Shown piece by piece: positions 33,483-42,393 of a stretch of 64,000 bases of DNA. The notes beneath the pieces are model-generated. The model saw only the letters and a list, made by a program, of their open reading frames with translations. It was not told the DNA's origin and searched no databases. Every line of letters begins with the position of its first letter. The stretch's first letter is position 1. The position numbers and the translations under genes are program-made. This DNA is from Phascolarctobacterium faecium DSM 14760 (GTDB lineage: Bacteria; Bacillota; Negativicutes; Acidaminococcales; Acidaminococcaceae): the NCBI RefSeq assembly GCF_003269275.1, contig NZ_QLTS01000010.1, positions 1-64,000 on the forward strand. The letters run 5' to 3'.

Positions 33483-34460
33483 TTAAAGTTTGATAATATA
33501 AGGTGTCAGATCGATCTTATTTTTTTGCAGGCCTGTTGCTAAAAGAAATTCCTGCGTAGCATTCAAATCTTCGATATCAGAAGTTTTTATTTCAGGATCG
33601 AAGTCATACCATGGGGCCATGGTTACAACGTCTTCAGGGGCAAGCCCTGTTGCCTGAGCGGTAAAATCGTATGCCTTAGCTTGCTCCTGATTCATATAGT
33701 CAATATTTTTACGATGAGCTGAAAGATAACGTTTAAGAATATCAGGATTGTTTTTTACTAAATCTCCGCGTGCGGCGATGACGATCGTGGCGTCAACAAG
33801 GCCTTCCCCGCTGATTATGATGTGGGCGCCTGCTTTTTGAGCACGCAGAACATCTGAGCCTGCTACGAGTGCGGCATCGACATTTCCGTTCAGCATAGCG
33901 TTGACAGAGGGAGGAATATCCATGGAGAGTAGTTCCACACTATCTGGCTTTAGATTGTTTTTGGCCAAAGCGGCAACAAGTATCTGGTGCAGGATTGTTC
34001 CTTTAGGACCGGCAACTTTCTTTCCTGTCAGGTCTGATACTGTTGTGATATTCGGATCTTTGGCCATGATGGTGAAGGCTTTGGGTGCGCGGCTGTAGAT
34101 ACCGACAATTTTTAGATCAACTCCGTTGGAAGCTGCCAAAATAGCAGAAGTGCCGCCGAGGGCACTGCAGATATCAAGACTTCCAGCTGCCAGTGCTTCA
34201 GTTTGTTTGGCACCGGAATTGATTTCAGGATAAGAAATTTTAGTATCAGTTTTTGCAAATTCTTTGCTGACAGTTTGCAGATTTTTGTCAATAATCGAAG
34301 GAATGTTCAATGGCGATTTAACATAGGTAATCTTAAGTTCTTTGGGTTCGTTGGAATTGGAAACATAAGATTTGCTGTCACTGCAGCCGGATGCAGCAAG
34401 CATAACAGCCGCCATACAACAGCAGGCTGTTATTTTTTTGATGATTTTACTGGAAAGCAT
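33483..34460 (-). CDS. ABC transporter substrate-binding lipoprotein, SsuA/TauA/NitT type
   Basis: The 325-residue product has a lipoprotein signal with lipobox LAASGC, then a periplasmic-binding fold of the SsuA/TauA/NMT1 kind: ITYVKSPLNIPSII, GSLDICSALGGTSAILAA, DLTGKKVAGPKGTILHQIL and ALVAGSDVLRAQKAGA. It should bring a sulfonate-like or other small organic anion to the permease encoded upstream. The ATG at 34460 has AAGGTGG before it; the in-frame GTG at 34472 lies within that site. It is the third gene of a permease-ATPase-binding protein operon on the minus strand. The true substrate cannot be read from the sequence. Confidence 0.85.
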   Translation of the reverse strand: MLSSKIIKKITACCCMAAVMLAASGCSDSKSYVSNSNEPKELKITYVKSPLNIPSIIDKNLQTVSKEFAKTDTKISYPEINSGAKQTEALAAGSLDICSALGGTSAILAASNGVDLKIVGIYSRAPKAFTIMAKDPNITTVSDLTGKKVAGPKGTILHQILVAALAKNNLKPDSVELLSMDIPPSVNAMLNGNVDAALVAGSDVLRAQKAGAHIIISGEGLVDATIVIAARGDLVKNNPDILKRYLSAHRKNIDYMNQEQAKAYDFTAQATGLAPEDVVTMAPWYDFDPEIKTSDIEDLNATQEFLLATGLQKNKIDLTPYIIKL

Positions 34461-34481
34461 TTCTATTACCACCTTATCTGA

Positions 34482-35189
34482 TTAATTTTCTATTGCGCTC
34501 AGTATTTGCAGGCGTAGTTGCTGGAAAGAAAGAGATGCTTGCTGACGAGGATATTCCATATCAATGCGTTGGTCTATTTTTATCCTGCCCTCCTGCATGA
34601 CTAAAATACGCTGCCCTAACAGTAGTGCTTCTTCAACGTCATGGGTGACGAAAATAACGCTTTTTTTCTGTTGTTGAAATAAGTTTAAAAGCATTTGCTG
34701 AAGACTACGGCGTGTAAAGTAATCTAAAGCGCTGAACGGTTCATCCATCAAAATAAGATCAGGATTTTGAAACAGAGTACGTCCTAAAGCTGTGCGCTGT
34801 GCCATACCTCCAGAAAGTTGCGCCGGAAAAGAATGTTGGAATGCTTTAAGACCCAAGAGTTCTAAAAGCTTTTCGTCTGGCGCTGCCGGCAGGCTGGGAT
34901 CATTTTTAGCGGCAAAAGCTATGTTGGCATTGACAGTCAGCCAGGGCATCAGCCGTGGTTCCTGAAAAACAAAGCCTATTTTGGCAGCTTTGCCATAATC
35001 GATGGTTCCAGAAGTGGCAGGTTCCAAGCCGGATAATAACCTCAGTAATGTTGTTTTACCGCAGCCGCTTTTTCCGACGATACAGGTGAAACTGTTTTCA
35101 GAGAAAGTTAAATCAACAGTGTTAAGTGCTATAATAAGCTTTCCGGAAATGGTATAGGTTTTAGTGAGTGCGGTTATATTAAGCAGCAT
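34482..35189 (-). CDS. ABC transporter ATP-binding protein, SsuB/TauB type
   Basis: The 235-residue nucleotide-binding subunit has Walker A GKSGCGKTT (about 40-48), a Q-loop in FVFQEPRLMPW, signature LSGGMAQR, Walker B LILMDEPFSALD and the switch VTHDVEEAL. It powers the importer with the adjacent permease. The start is the ATG at 35189, preceded by AGGTGA; it overlaps the permease stop by 11 bp. The GTG at 35198 is an alternative. Confidence 0.92.
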   Translation of the reverse strand: MLLNITALTKTYTISGKLIIALNTVDLTFSENSFTCIVGKSGCGKTTLLRLLSGLEPATSGTIDYGKAAKIGFVFQEPRLMPWLTVNANIAFAAKNDPSLPAAPDEKLLELLGLKAFQHSFPAQLSGGMAQRTALGRTLFQNPDLILMDEPFSALDYFTRRSLQQMLLNLFQQQKKSVIFVTHDVEEALLLGQRILVMQEGRIKIDQRIDMEYPRQQASLSFQQLRLQILSAIEN

Positions 35190-35946
35190 ATTTATCACCT
35201 GTTTCTGTGTTCCAGGGCAGTATTTTATTAGTCAGTGCTAAGAACAGCCAGTCGATAAGACTGCCGACGATGCCAATGGCGAATAAACCTACTAATACGA
35301 TATCCGGACGTGACATTTGTTCAGCGTCTAAAATCATATAACCGATCCCGGACGAAGCAGCTATTAACTCGGCGCCGATAAGAGCCCGCCAGCTGTAACC
35401 CAGCGAAAGCTGCAAACCTACGGCAATAGCGGGAAGCGCTGCAGGCAACTGGATAAGCCTTGCCTGTTGCCAGGCAGTGAAATGCAGTGAACGGCCGACT
35501 TCCAGCAACTTACGGTCGCAGCCTTTAATACCACTGTAGGTGTTCAGAAAAAGCGGAAAGAAGGACGCCAGAAAAATAATGACTAATTTAGAGCCTTCGT
35601 CAATGCCAAACCAGAGGATTATCAGCGGTATTGCAGCCAAAGGCGGCACATGACGCAGGAATTCCAGGATAGGCCAGCAATAGGACTGAAAAGAGTTGCT
35701 GCGTCCGCACAGGATACCCAAAGGTAAAGCGACAACGACTGAACAGAGGAAGCCACCGGCTACTCTCTGCAGGCTTATCAGTAAATGCTGCCACAGCATA
35801 CCGCTGCGGATCAGTTCTCCTGCTGTAATGGCTGTTGCAGCTGGACTTGGCAGCAGATAAGAGCTGAAGATCTGTAATTTACTTATAATATACCAAAGTA
35901 AAACTAATAAAAACGGTAAAAGTATTCCGTTTTTCCATGTGCGCAT
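35179..35946 (-). CDS. ABC transporter permease, SsuC/TauC type
   Basis: The 255-residue inner-membrane subunit has about six membrane segments. The EAA-type loop that contacts the ATPase is seen as EVGRSLHFTAWQQARLIQLPAALP. GYSWRALIGAELIAASSGIGYMI near the end is typical of the SsuC/TauC subgroup. First gene of the operon; the ATG follows AGGAG. A possible promoter lies about 40-50 bp upstream on the minus strand (TTGTCT, 17 bp, TAGGTA). Confidence 0.9.
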   Translation of the reverse strand: MRTWKNGILLPFLLVLLWYIISKLQIFSSYLLPSPAATAITAGELIRSGMLWQHLLISLQRVAGGFLCSVVVALPLGILCGRSNSFQSYCWPILEFLRHVPPLAAIPLIILWFGIDEGSKLVIIFLASFFPLFLNTYSGIKGCDRKLLEVGRSLHFTAWQQARLIQLPAALPAIAVGLQLSLGYSWRALIGAELIAASSGIGYMILDAEQMSRPDIVLVGLFAIGIVGSLIDWLFLALTNKILPWNTETGDKYAA

Positions 35947-36110
35947 AAATTTCTCCTAATAAATACCTATTGTTGATTTTACTTTAAGACAAATTGACCT
36001 GCTTGTCAATATTTATGGATAGAAGGAGAGAGAGATTATAGTTCTAGCAGAGTTGAATATCAAACTGAGCTGCAAAAACGTCCAAAGTACTGTTGCGCTA
36101 AAGTTGTTAT

Positions 36111-36141
36111 GTCTTGTGGGGGGGTACTGCTGTGCTATAAT
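36111..36141 (+). promoter_or_regulatory. Promoter with a G7 tract in its spacer
   Basis: TTGTGG (36114-36119) is a possible -35. A run of seven G (36118-36124) begins in it. TGCTATAAT (36133-36141) is an extended -10, 16 bp from the -35. The flank ATGTCTTG before the G run is shared with the autotransporter leader at 8663-8670. Confidence 0.5.
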
Positions 36142-36186
36142 AATTGTATAAATAGAAAAAATAAGTATGTTAAGAGAGGTAGTAAT

Positions 36187-36411
36187 ATGATTTATCAAAA
36201 ACTGACCACCGGTATGGGTCAATGCCTGCTGCTGATCAGAAAACATGCTGACAGGGATGGTTTTGAATTATGGCGTCGGAAGGAACGATGCTGGTGTTAT
36301 TTTAATAATGTCGGGGCTGAATATTTTAAAGAATTTTTTGATATGCGTGGAGAATTGACAGATATCAGTGAAGCTGAAGCTTTGGAATTGATAAAAGAAT
36401 TACGTGAATGA
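36187..36411 (+). CDS. Small protein of unknown function, 74 aa
   Basis: The 74-residue protein is soluble and charged, with a WRRKERCWCYFNN centre (aromatic and Cys-rich) and a C-terminal acidic helix ending LIKELRE. AGAGAGGT stands before the ATG, a clear promoter lies 46 bp upstream and a strong terminator follows the stop codon, so it is a real independent unit. No family is recognised. Its promoter resembles that of the autotransporter in the G7 tract. Confidence 0.65.
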   Translation: MIYQKLTTGMGQCLLLIRKHADRDGFELWRRKERCWCYFNNVGAEYFKEFFDMRGELTDISEAEALELIKELRE

Positions 36412-36449
36412 TAGAAAACTGGCATCAGTACCTGATGCCAGTTTTCTAT
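36411..36449. terminator. Bidirectional terminator
   Basis: An 18-bp perfect stem (36411-36428 and 36432-36449, core ACTGGCATCAG) with a 3-base loop, between convergent genes. Confidence 0.9.
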
Positions 36450-36450
36450 T

Positions 36451-37296
36451 TTATTTAGTATTTTTTAATATATTGATTACGTTATCAAGGATGTTTGTTT
36501 GATAATTTTCAATATTGCCGGAATCACAGGCTGCAGCTAAATCGGGATCTATGGGAAGTTCAGCCAGAATTTTAAGTCCATAAGCATCAGCGGCGGCTTG
36601 TAAGTGACTGGGACCAAAAATATGATATTTTTTACCATTGTCTGGGCATTGGAAATAAGAATAATTTTCGATCAGTCCCAAAATAGGAATTTGCATCATG
36701 GCTGCCATTTTTACAGCTTTACCGACGATCATAGAAACTAATTCCTGAGGAGATGTAACGATGATGATAGCGTCGACGGGAAGTGACTGAAAAACAGTGA
36801 GCGGAACATCACCGGTACCTGGAGGCATGTCGATGAACATATATTCTATGTCCGTCCAGATAACGTCGCTCCAGAATTGTTTAACAGTACCGGCAATAAT
36901 CGGGCCGCGCCAAACGACAGGATCAGTTTCATTATTCAAGAGAAGATTAGTAGAGATGATTTCAATACCACTTGTTGTCTGCATTGGCAGCAGGCCAATT
37001 TCTGTAGCATTGGCTTTTCCGTGCAGTCCGAAGGCTTTAGGAATTGATGGGCCGGTGATATCGGCATCTAAAACAGCAGTTTTCTTACCCGCTTTCTGCA
37101 TGGCTGCAGCCAAAAGCGAAGTGACGATAGATTTTCCGACACCTCCTTTACCGCTGACAATACCAATAACTTTTTTTACAGTACTCATTTCATGGAGTGG
37201 AGCGGAAAAATTTATTGCAGTATTAGCATGGTCGCAACTTTCGCAGGATGTTTTGTCACAGCCAGTATCAGAGCATTGACGGTTTTGTTCGGACAT
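36451..37296 (-). CDS. Mrp/NBP35-type P-loop ATPase (iron-sulfur cluster carrier)
   Basis: This 281-residue cytoplasmic ATPase of the ParA/MinD superfamily is related to Mrp/ApbC and NBP35, which carry and transfer [4Fe-4S] clusters. The N-terminal CDKTSCESCDH segment (about 13-23) has the Cys pattern of NBP35-like members. The deviant Walker A SGKGGVGKS (about 48-56), DADITGPSIPKAFG, DMPPGTGDVPL and TSPQEL follow. A CxxC near the C terminus, used by Mrp for cluster binding, is not clearly present; only a single Cys in YFQCPDN is seen there. The ATG at 37296 has CGGAGGCG. It is downstream of the DUF134 gene. Confidence 0.86.
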   Translation of the reverse strand: MSEQNRQCSDTGCDKTSCESCDHANTAINFSAPLHEMSTVKKVIGIVSGKGGVGKSIVTSLLAAAMQKAGKKTAVLDADITGPSIPKAFGLHGKANATEIGLLPMQTTSGIEIISTNLLLNNETDPVVWRGPIIAGTVKQFWSDVIWTDIEYMFIDMPPGTGDVPLTVFQSLPVDAIIIVTSPQELVSMIVGKAVKMAAMMQIPILGLIENYSYFQCPDNGKKYHIFGPSHLQAAADAYGLKILAELPIDPDLAAACDSGNIENYQTNILDNVINILKNTK

Positions 37297-37318
37297 GGGA
37301 TACGCCTCCGGTAGATTA

Positions 37319-37678
37319 TTATTTGTTTTGCAAAAGTTCTCCGCGCTGCAATAGACGGCAGGAAGCGCGGACACAGTTTTGATTATGGCCGTCGCAAAGG
37401 CGGAATTCCCCGCCTTCGATCGATAATTCCTTGCCGTTAATAAGAGCATCCGCTAATTTATAACGTGCTTCTTCGTAGATTTTTTGAACAGTGGTCCTGG
37501 CTACATTCATTGCCATTGCGCAGGTTTCCTGTGTGCAGTTTTCCAGATCCATGAGCCTGATCGTTTCGTATTCATCAATAGTCATGGTTATTTTCCCCTG
37601 CGGTTTGCTGCCGGAGGGAGCAAAAGTTTTATTGAGCGGCATACAGCAGATCTTGCGCCATTTAATAGGTCTCGACAT
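37319..37678 (-). CDS. DUF134 family DNA-binding-like protein
   Basis: The 119-residue protein starts MSRPIKWRKICCMP and has TMTIDEYETIRLMDLENCTQE, then a helix-turn-helix-like MAMNVARTTVQKIYEEARYKLADAL, which are the DUF134 hallmarks. A C-terminal Cys cluster (RLCDGHNQNCVRASC) may bind metal. DUF134 genes often lie next to Mrp-type ATPase genes in anaerobes, as here (22 bp apart), pointing to a shared role in iron-sulfur or nitrogenase-accessory-like biology, but no function is proven. A strong AAAGGAGG precedes the ATG. Confidence 0.87.
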   Translation of the reverse strand: MSRPIKWRKICCMPLNKTFAPSGSKPQGKITMTIDEYETIRLMDLENCTQETCAMAMNVARTTVQKIYEEARYKLADALINGKELSIEGGEFRLCDGHNQNCVRASCRLLQRGELLQNK

Positions 37679-37789
37679 AGTAGAAGCCTCCTTTCTTCAA
37701 GGGGTTTATTATTGTGAATATCATAACGTTATTACTGTCTTATGTCAATAAAAGCAGTCGGCAAAGTGATTTTCAAAAACGTGTGTTTA

Positions 37790-37798
37790 TGTTATAAT
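37790..37798 (+). promoter_or_regulatory. Extended -10 promoter
   Basis: TGTTATAAT lies 17 bp before the ATG of the carrier gene, so the leader is very short. Confidence 0.5.
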
Positions 37799-37814
37799 TT
37801 ACCATATCAAAGGC

Positions 37815-38948
37815 ATGGTGAAAAATTTGGATACAAAAGAGATTTGGAAGTTTTCAAAAAGCTTTGTAAAGCGTGAAGGTATATTATTGCTGGCCTGTGT
37901 TCTGGCTGTTGCTTCTTCGCTTGCAGTTGTTCCTAAGGCAGAGTATATAGATTGGCGTGTTTTAGTTTTATTATATTGCCTGATGTTAGTTGTAGGCGGG
38001 TTTAAAAAGCGTCGCGTACTTGATAACTGTGCCGTACGGCTTTTGCAGAGATGTATTTCGCTGCGTCAGATAACTGCCGCACTGCTGCTGATAACTTTTA
38101 TCAGTTCAATGCTTGTAACAAATGATGTGGCTTTAATAACTTTTGTCCCTTTGACTTTGATTATAGGCAAAGAAGCAGGAGTTGATGTTGGAAAAATAAT
38201 TGTTTGGCAGACATTGGCAGCTAATCTTGGCAGTATGCTGACACCGATGGGAAATCCGCAAAATTTGTTTTTATATGCCCGTTATAATTTTGATATTATT
38301 GCTTTTTTCAAGGTCACATGGATACCGACATGTTTAGCAGTGGCTTTGCTGGCAGTATTTTTAATGCGCCAGCAGGACAGGCAGTTAAAAGTAAGCTTGA
38401 CCTCTGTGAATGTAGAACGTGGCTGGGGGCTGATAGTTTTAAATTTACTGTTTTTGCTGTGTGTGGTGACGGTCTTTCACTGGTTTGATCATTGGTTGCT
38501 GCTGATGATAACGGTAACGGTAATGCTGGTGCTTGATCGTGGCTTATTCAGGCAAATTGATTATTCTCTTTTGTTCACGTTTGCCGGTTTTTTTATCTTT
38601 ATTGGTAATTTAACACAATTTGATTTTTTAAATATTATCCGAGACAGTTTTTTTGGAAGTGCGACCGGTACATATTTTTCTGCAATTGCTGTCAGCCAGT
38701 TTATCAGCAATGTCCCTGCTGCAATGCTGCTGGCTGCGTTTTCTCAGCAGCGTGAAGCTTTGCTGCTTGGGGTCAATGTCGGCGGACTGGGAACTCTGAT
38801 CGCTTCGATGGCGAGTGTGATATCTTACAAGCTGTTTGCAGAGGCGTACCCTGCGCAGGTAAGACATTATTTGCTGATGTTTCTGTACTATAATGTGATA
38901 GGTCTGTTTTTATTAGTGCCGGCGGTATACTTTTTAATGCTGTATTGA
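37815..38948 (+). CDS. ArsB/CitM-type (ion transporter superfamily) membrane carrier
   Basis: The 377-residue protein has about ten membrane segments and resembles the ArsB/NhaD/SLC13 superfamily: MLVTNDVALITFVPLTL (about 97-113) and LAANLGSMLTPMGNPQNLF (about 134-152) form the first hairpin. A similar SQFISNVPAAMLL motif, as expected from the inverted repeat, is in the second half. Substrate is unknown: anions such as dicarboxylates or arsenite, or Na+/H+ exchange, are all possible in this superfamily. The start is uncertain between the ATG at 37815 and the next GTG codon at 37818, because the ribosome-binding site (AAAGG) is close. dinB follows after 11 bp. Confidence 0.78.
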   Translation: MVKNLDTKEIWKFSKSFVKREGILLLACVLAVASSLAVVPKAEYIDWRVLVLLYCLMLVVGGFKKRRVLDNCAVRLLQRCISLRQITAALLLITFISSMLVTNDVALITFVPLTLIIGKEAGVDVGKIIVWQTLAANLGSMLTPMGNPQNLFLYARYNFDIIAFFKVTWIPTCLAVALLAVFLMRQQDRQLKVSLTSVNVERGWGLIVLNLLFLLCVVTVFHWFDHWLLLMITVTVMLVLDRGLFRQIDYSLLFTFAGFFIFIGNLTQFDFLNIIRDSFFGSATGTYFSAIAVSQFISNVPAAMLLAAFSQQREALLLGVNVGGLGTLIASMASVISYKLFAEAYPAQVRHYLLMFLYYNVIGLFLLVPAVYFLMLY

Positions 38949-38959
38949 GAGGGTTGTTT

Positions 38960-40099
38960 ATGCAGAGATGGATCATGCATGTGGATATGGATGCGTTTTT
39001 TGCATCCGTCGAACAATTTGATAATCCTGATCTGATGGGACTGCCGGTAATTGTCGGGGGACAGTCTGATCGTGGCGTTGTATCTACTTGCTCTTATGAA
39101 GCACGTGTGTATGGTGTACACTCGGCAATGCCTATGATAGAAGCCAGGCGTTTATGCCCTCAGGCAGTCTTTTTGCCGGGAAGAATGAAGCGGTATCAGG
39201 AAGTATCACGGCAGATAATGAATATTTTTGACAGCTTTTCTCCTTTGGTTGAACAGCTTTCGGTGGACGAAGCGTTTTTGGATATTTCAGGAATGGAGCT
39301 ATTGGCTGGTTCTGAACGTGATATCGGTTTTAAAGTAAAAAGATCGATAAAAGAAAAAACTGGTTTAACTGCTTCAGTTGGTATCGCTCCCAATAAATTT
39401 TTGGCCAAACTGGCTTCGGATATGCAGAAGCCGGATGGTTTGGTTGTGATAAGGGCAGAAGAGGCTGAAGGCATGTTAAAGCCAATGTCGGTGCGGCGTA
39501 TTTTTGGAATTGGGCGCAGTGCTGAAAAAAGTCTGCTGCAGTTTGGCATAGCGACTATTGGGCAAATTGCAGATGCTGATTTGGGTATTTTGCATAAAGC
39601 TCTGGGGAATAATGCTGCTGTGGTAAAACAACTGGCACATGGTTTGGATGACAGACCTGTTGTTAATGATTATGCTGCTAAATCTATTGGGAAAGAATGT
39701 ACTTTTGAAAAAGATCTTCATACGGAAGATGAGCGGCGTCATGCCGTTCTTGATCTATGCGGACGTGTTGGTTGGCGGCTGCGGCGCAGTGGCGTTGTTG
39801 GCTATACTGTAACTTTAAAGGTGAAGTTTGCGTCGTTCAAAATCATTACCCGCAGTATTACAGCTGAAGGTCCTGTTGCTTATGATGAAGAAATTTTTGC
39901 GTTGGCGCAGAAGCTGATGCAGTCTGTAAAATGGATCGAAGGCGTAAGGTTATTAGGCGTCAGCGTAGCGCATTTAGAACCTGCCGATGCGGTGCCTGTA
40001 CTAAATTTTGCCGAAGATGAGCGATTGGGTAAACGTAATCAGGCGGTCGATATATTAAAAGCTAAATTTGGTGAAGATATTATAAAACGCGGTTTTTAA
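38960..40099 (+). CDS. dinB: DNA polymerase IV (Y family)
   Basis: DinB carries out translesion synthesis. The 379-residue protein has HVDMDAFFASVE (7-18) with the metal-binding Asp9, SVDEAFLD (101-108) with the Asp-Glu catalytic pair, GIAPNKFLAKLASDMQKPDG, a helix-hairpin-helix thumb (RIFGIGRSAEKSL) and a little-finger domain. The ATG at 38960 follows GAGAGGG; the in-frame TTG at 38945 overlaps the carrier's stop codon. No LexA-type operator was noticed, and it probably shares the carrier's promoter. Confidence 0.94.
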   Translation: MQRWIMHVDMDAFFASVEQFDNPDLMGLPVIVGGQSDRGVVSTCSYEARVYGVHSAMPMIEARRLCPQAVFLPGRMKRYQEVSRQIMNIFDSFSPLVEQLSVDEAFLDISGMELLAGSERDIGFKVKRSIKEKTGLTASVGIAPNKFLAKLASDMQKPDGLVVIRAEEAEGMLKPMSVRRIFGIGRSAEKSLLQFGIATIGQIADADLGILHKALGNNAAVVKQLAHGLDDRPVVNDYAAKSIGKECTFEKDLHTEDERRHAVLDLCGRVGWRLRRSGVVGYTVTLKVKFASFKIITRSITAEGPVAYDEEIFALAQKLMQSVKWIEGVRLLGVSVAHLEPADAVPVLNFAEDERLGKRNQAVDILKAKFGEDIIKRGF

Positions 40100-40117
40100 A
40101 ACCGCGTTTTATAATAT
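40077..40117 (+). terminator. Terminator-like perfect inverted repeat at the dinB stop codon
   Basis: A 19-bp perfect stem (40077-40095 and 40099-40117) with core AACGCGGTTT / AAACCGCGTT includes the stop codon in its loop. The T tract (TTTTATAATAT) is inside the 3' arm. Confidence 0.75.
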
Positions 40118-40208
40118 GATGATAAACGGCATATGTTTTAAAATACAAAATATATTGTTAAATAAATTAGAAAACAACAAAATGTAGTAGATGTTACATA
40201 AAAGTTTA

Positions 40209-40236
40209 TTGACATATGCCGAAAATCTACTATAAT
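40209..40236 (+). promoter_or_regulatory. Near-consensus promoter of the aldehyde dehydrogenase gene
   Basis: TTGACA (40209-40214), 16 bp, TATAAT (40231-40236). Both hexamers are perfect. It lies 63 bp before the ATG. Confidence 0.82.
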
Positions 40237-40298
40237 CATATATAAAAGAGCCGACGACAATCAACTGCCGGCAATAAAAAACAATAAAGGAAGTGTAA

Positions 40299-41780
40299 AT
40301 GATGCAAGAAAATTTATTGAAAGAATATGGTTTATATATTAATGGCGAATGGCGGCCGGCTTCAGATGGAGCTACGTTTAGTTCTACAGATCCTGCGACT
40401 GGCGAACATTTGGCGGTATGTGCTGAAGCAACTAAGGTGGATGTAGATAATGCAGTAAAAGCGGCGCAGAAAGCTTTTGAAACATGGAAAGATACCACTG
40501 CACAGCAAAGAGCTGAGATTTTAAATAAAATAGCTGATATTATTGACGCAAATGCCGTACACTTGGCAAAGGTTGAATCTATGGATAACGGTAAACCTTT
40601 CCGTGAGACTTCTGGAATCGATATTCCAATGTCTGCTGATCATTTCCGTTATTTTGCCGCTGCGATCAGAACGCAGGAAGGTACTGCGACCATGCTGGAT
40701 AATAATACGATGAGTTTGGTGCTGCACGAGCCTCTGGGAGTTGTGGGACAAATTATTCCCTGGAATTTCCCCTTTTTGATGGCCGCGTGGAAATTAGCTC
40801 CGGCGTTGGCTGCAGGCGATACTATTGTCATTAAACCTTCCAGCCAGACATCGCTTAGTATTCTTGAACTGGCAAGATTGCTTGAAGGCGTACTGCCGAA
40901 AGGGGTTCTGAATATTATTACCGGTAAAGGATCAAAATCTGGTAACGACATTCTTGAACATCCTGGTTTTGCTAAGCTGGCATTTACCGGTTCTACTGAA
41001 GTCGGGCGTTCTGTTGCCGAGGCTGCCGCTGAGAAATTGATTCCTGCTACTTTGGAACTGGGTGGCAAATCAGCTAATATTTTCTTCCCCGACTGCAACT
41101 GGAACCTGGCTATGGAAGGTTTACTGCTGGGGATTCTTTTCAATCAGGGACAGGTTTGCTGTGCTGGATCACGCGTTTTTGTACATGAAGCTATCTACGA
41201 TAAATTTGTAGAAGAAGCTGTTAAACGTTTTGAAAAAGTAAAAGTAGGTCTGCCTCTTGATAAAGGCGTACAAATGGGTGCACAAATTGATGCAAATCAG
41301 GTCAAAAAGATTTTGAGCTACATTGATATTGCCAAACAGGAAGGTGCTACTATAGCCTGCGGTGGCTATAAATTGACTGATAATGGGTTAGAGAAGGGTA
41401 ATTTTGTTGCTCCGACTCTGATTACTAATGTTACTAATAATATGCGTGTTGCTCAGGAGGAAATTTTTGGACCTGTTGCCGTAGTGATTAAATTTAAGGA
41501 CGAAGCGGATGTTATCCGTATGGCAAACGAGAGTGTCTATGGTCTGGGCGGTGCTGTCTGGACTCAGGATATCAATCGTGCTATGCGCGTGGCTAAAGCT
41601 GTACAGACTGGTAGAATTTGGGTCAATACCTATAATGCTATTCCGGCAGGGGCGCCTTTTGGAGGATATAAACAATCTGGTATAGGGCGAGAAACTCATA
41701 AGGTGATGCTGGATCATTACAGCCAGACCAAAAATATTATGATTAATCTTTCAGAAAATACTTTAGGTTTATATGAATAA
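40299..41780 (+). CDS. NAD(P)-dependent aldehyde dehydrogenase
   Basis: The 493-residue enzyme oxidises an aldehyde to the acid. Motifs: GVVGQIIPWNFPFLM (NAD-binding region), the catalytic Glu in LELGGKSANI, and Cys287 in NQGQVCCAGSR, which aligns with the nucleophile of class 1/2 enzymes. EEIFGPVAVV and PFGGYKQSGIGRE complete the fold. Length and motifs resemble AdhE-independent acetaldehyde or betaine-aldehyde-type dehydrogenases, but the substrate cannot be deduced. AAAGGAAG precedes two adjacent ATGs (40299 and 40302). The strong promoter and the flanking terminator-like structures make it a monocistronic, likely highly expressed gene. Confidence 0.92.
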   Translation: MMQENLLKEYGLYINGEWRPASDGATFSSTDPATGEHLAVCAEATKVDVDNAVKAAQKAFETWKDTTAQQRAEILNKIADIIDANAVHLAKVESMDNGKPFRETSGIDIPMSADHFRYFAAAIRTQEGTATMLDNNTMSLVLHEPLGVVGQIIPWNFPFLMAAWKLAPALAAGDTIVIKPSSQTSLSILELARLLEGVLPKGVLNIITGKGSKSGNDILEHPGFAKLAFTGSTEVGRSVAEAAAEKLIPATLELGGKSANIFFPDCNWNLAMEGLLLGILFNQGQVCCAGSRVFVHEAIYDKFVEEAVKRFEKVKVGLPLDKGVQMGAQIDANQVKKILSYIDIAKQEGATIACGGYKLTDNGLEKGNFVAPTLITNVTNNMRVAQEEIFGPVAVVIKFKDEADVIRMANESVYGLGGAVWTQDINRAMRVAKAVQTGRIWVNTYNAIPAGAPFGGYKQSGIGRETHKVMLDHYSQTKNIMINLSENTLGLYE

Positions 41781-41798
41781 AGCGTGATAAAAAAAACG

Positions 41799-41826
41799 AC
41801 TGCATAGCAGTCGTTTTTTTTATTTG
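41799..41826. terminator. Bidirectional terminator
   Basis: Stem AAAAAACGACTGC / GCAGTCGTTTTTT with an ATA loop, between convergent genes. Confidence 0.88.
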
Positions 41827-41837
41827 GTTTTAAGATT

Positions 41838-42344
41838 TTAAAAAGCTGATGTAACAAAACTTTCCATATCACCGGCACTTAATGCGCCGATATGGCTGTC
41901 AACGACATTGCTATCAGCATCAATGATATAACTTGTTGGTATGGCCTGAACGGCATAGGCTGAAGCAGCTGAACCGTTCGTATCAAGTGCAACGGGGAAA
42001 CTGAAAGCATGGTTTTCCATAAATGCAGTTACATCAGGTTTTGTGCCGTCTATGTTGACGATAACAAAATGAACTTTATCTCCATATTTAGCATACATTC
42101 TTTGGATATCAGGCATTTCTCCAACACAGGGAGGGCACCAAGTAGCCCAAAAATTAAGAAAAACAGGCTTACCTTTTAGAGAAGCAAGGGAAACAGTCTG
42201 TCCATTCATATCTGTTACAGTAAAAGGCGGAGCTGCGTTAGTTTCTGCTTTGGCAATATGCGGGAGGTCGAAAAAATGTACGCCACTTACAGCGACGGCA
42301 GTAAGTAAGATTACGCCTAAGAGAACTTTTTTGAGTGTGCTCAT
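41838..42344 (-). CDS. TlpA/ResA-type extracytoplasmic thioredoxin
   Basis: The 168-residue protein has an N-terminal membrane anchor or signal (about 5-22) and a thioredoxin fold with WCPPC (Cys70 and Cys73), LNFWATWC, and the cis-proline loop AIPTSYIID. It should act as a thiol-disulfide reductase outside the inner membrane. GCGAGGT precedes the ATG at 42344. It lies 112 bp downstream of a polyferredoxin-like membrane protein on the same strand, with a perfect inverted repeat between them. The neighbours suggest that its reducing power arrives from that membrane protein; this is inference. Confidence 0.9.
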   Translation of the reverse strand: MSTLKKVLLGVILLTAVAVSGVHFFDLPHIAKAETNAAPPFTVTDMNGQTVSLASLKGKPVFLNFWATWCPPCVGEMPDIQRMYAKYGDKVHFVIVNIDGTKPDVTAFMENHAFSFPVALDTNGSAASAYAVQAIPTSYIIDADSNVVDSHIGALSAGDMESFVTSAF

Positions 42345-42393
42345 AACAGTACCTCGCTTTGTAAAATTTTAGAATATCATAATAAACTTTATT

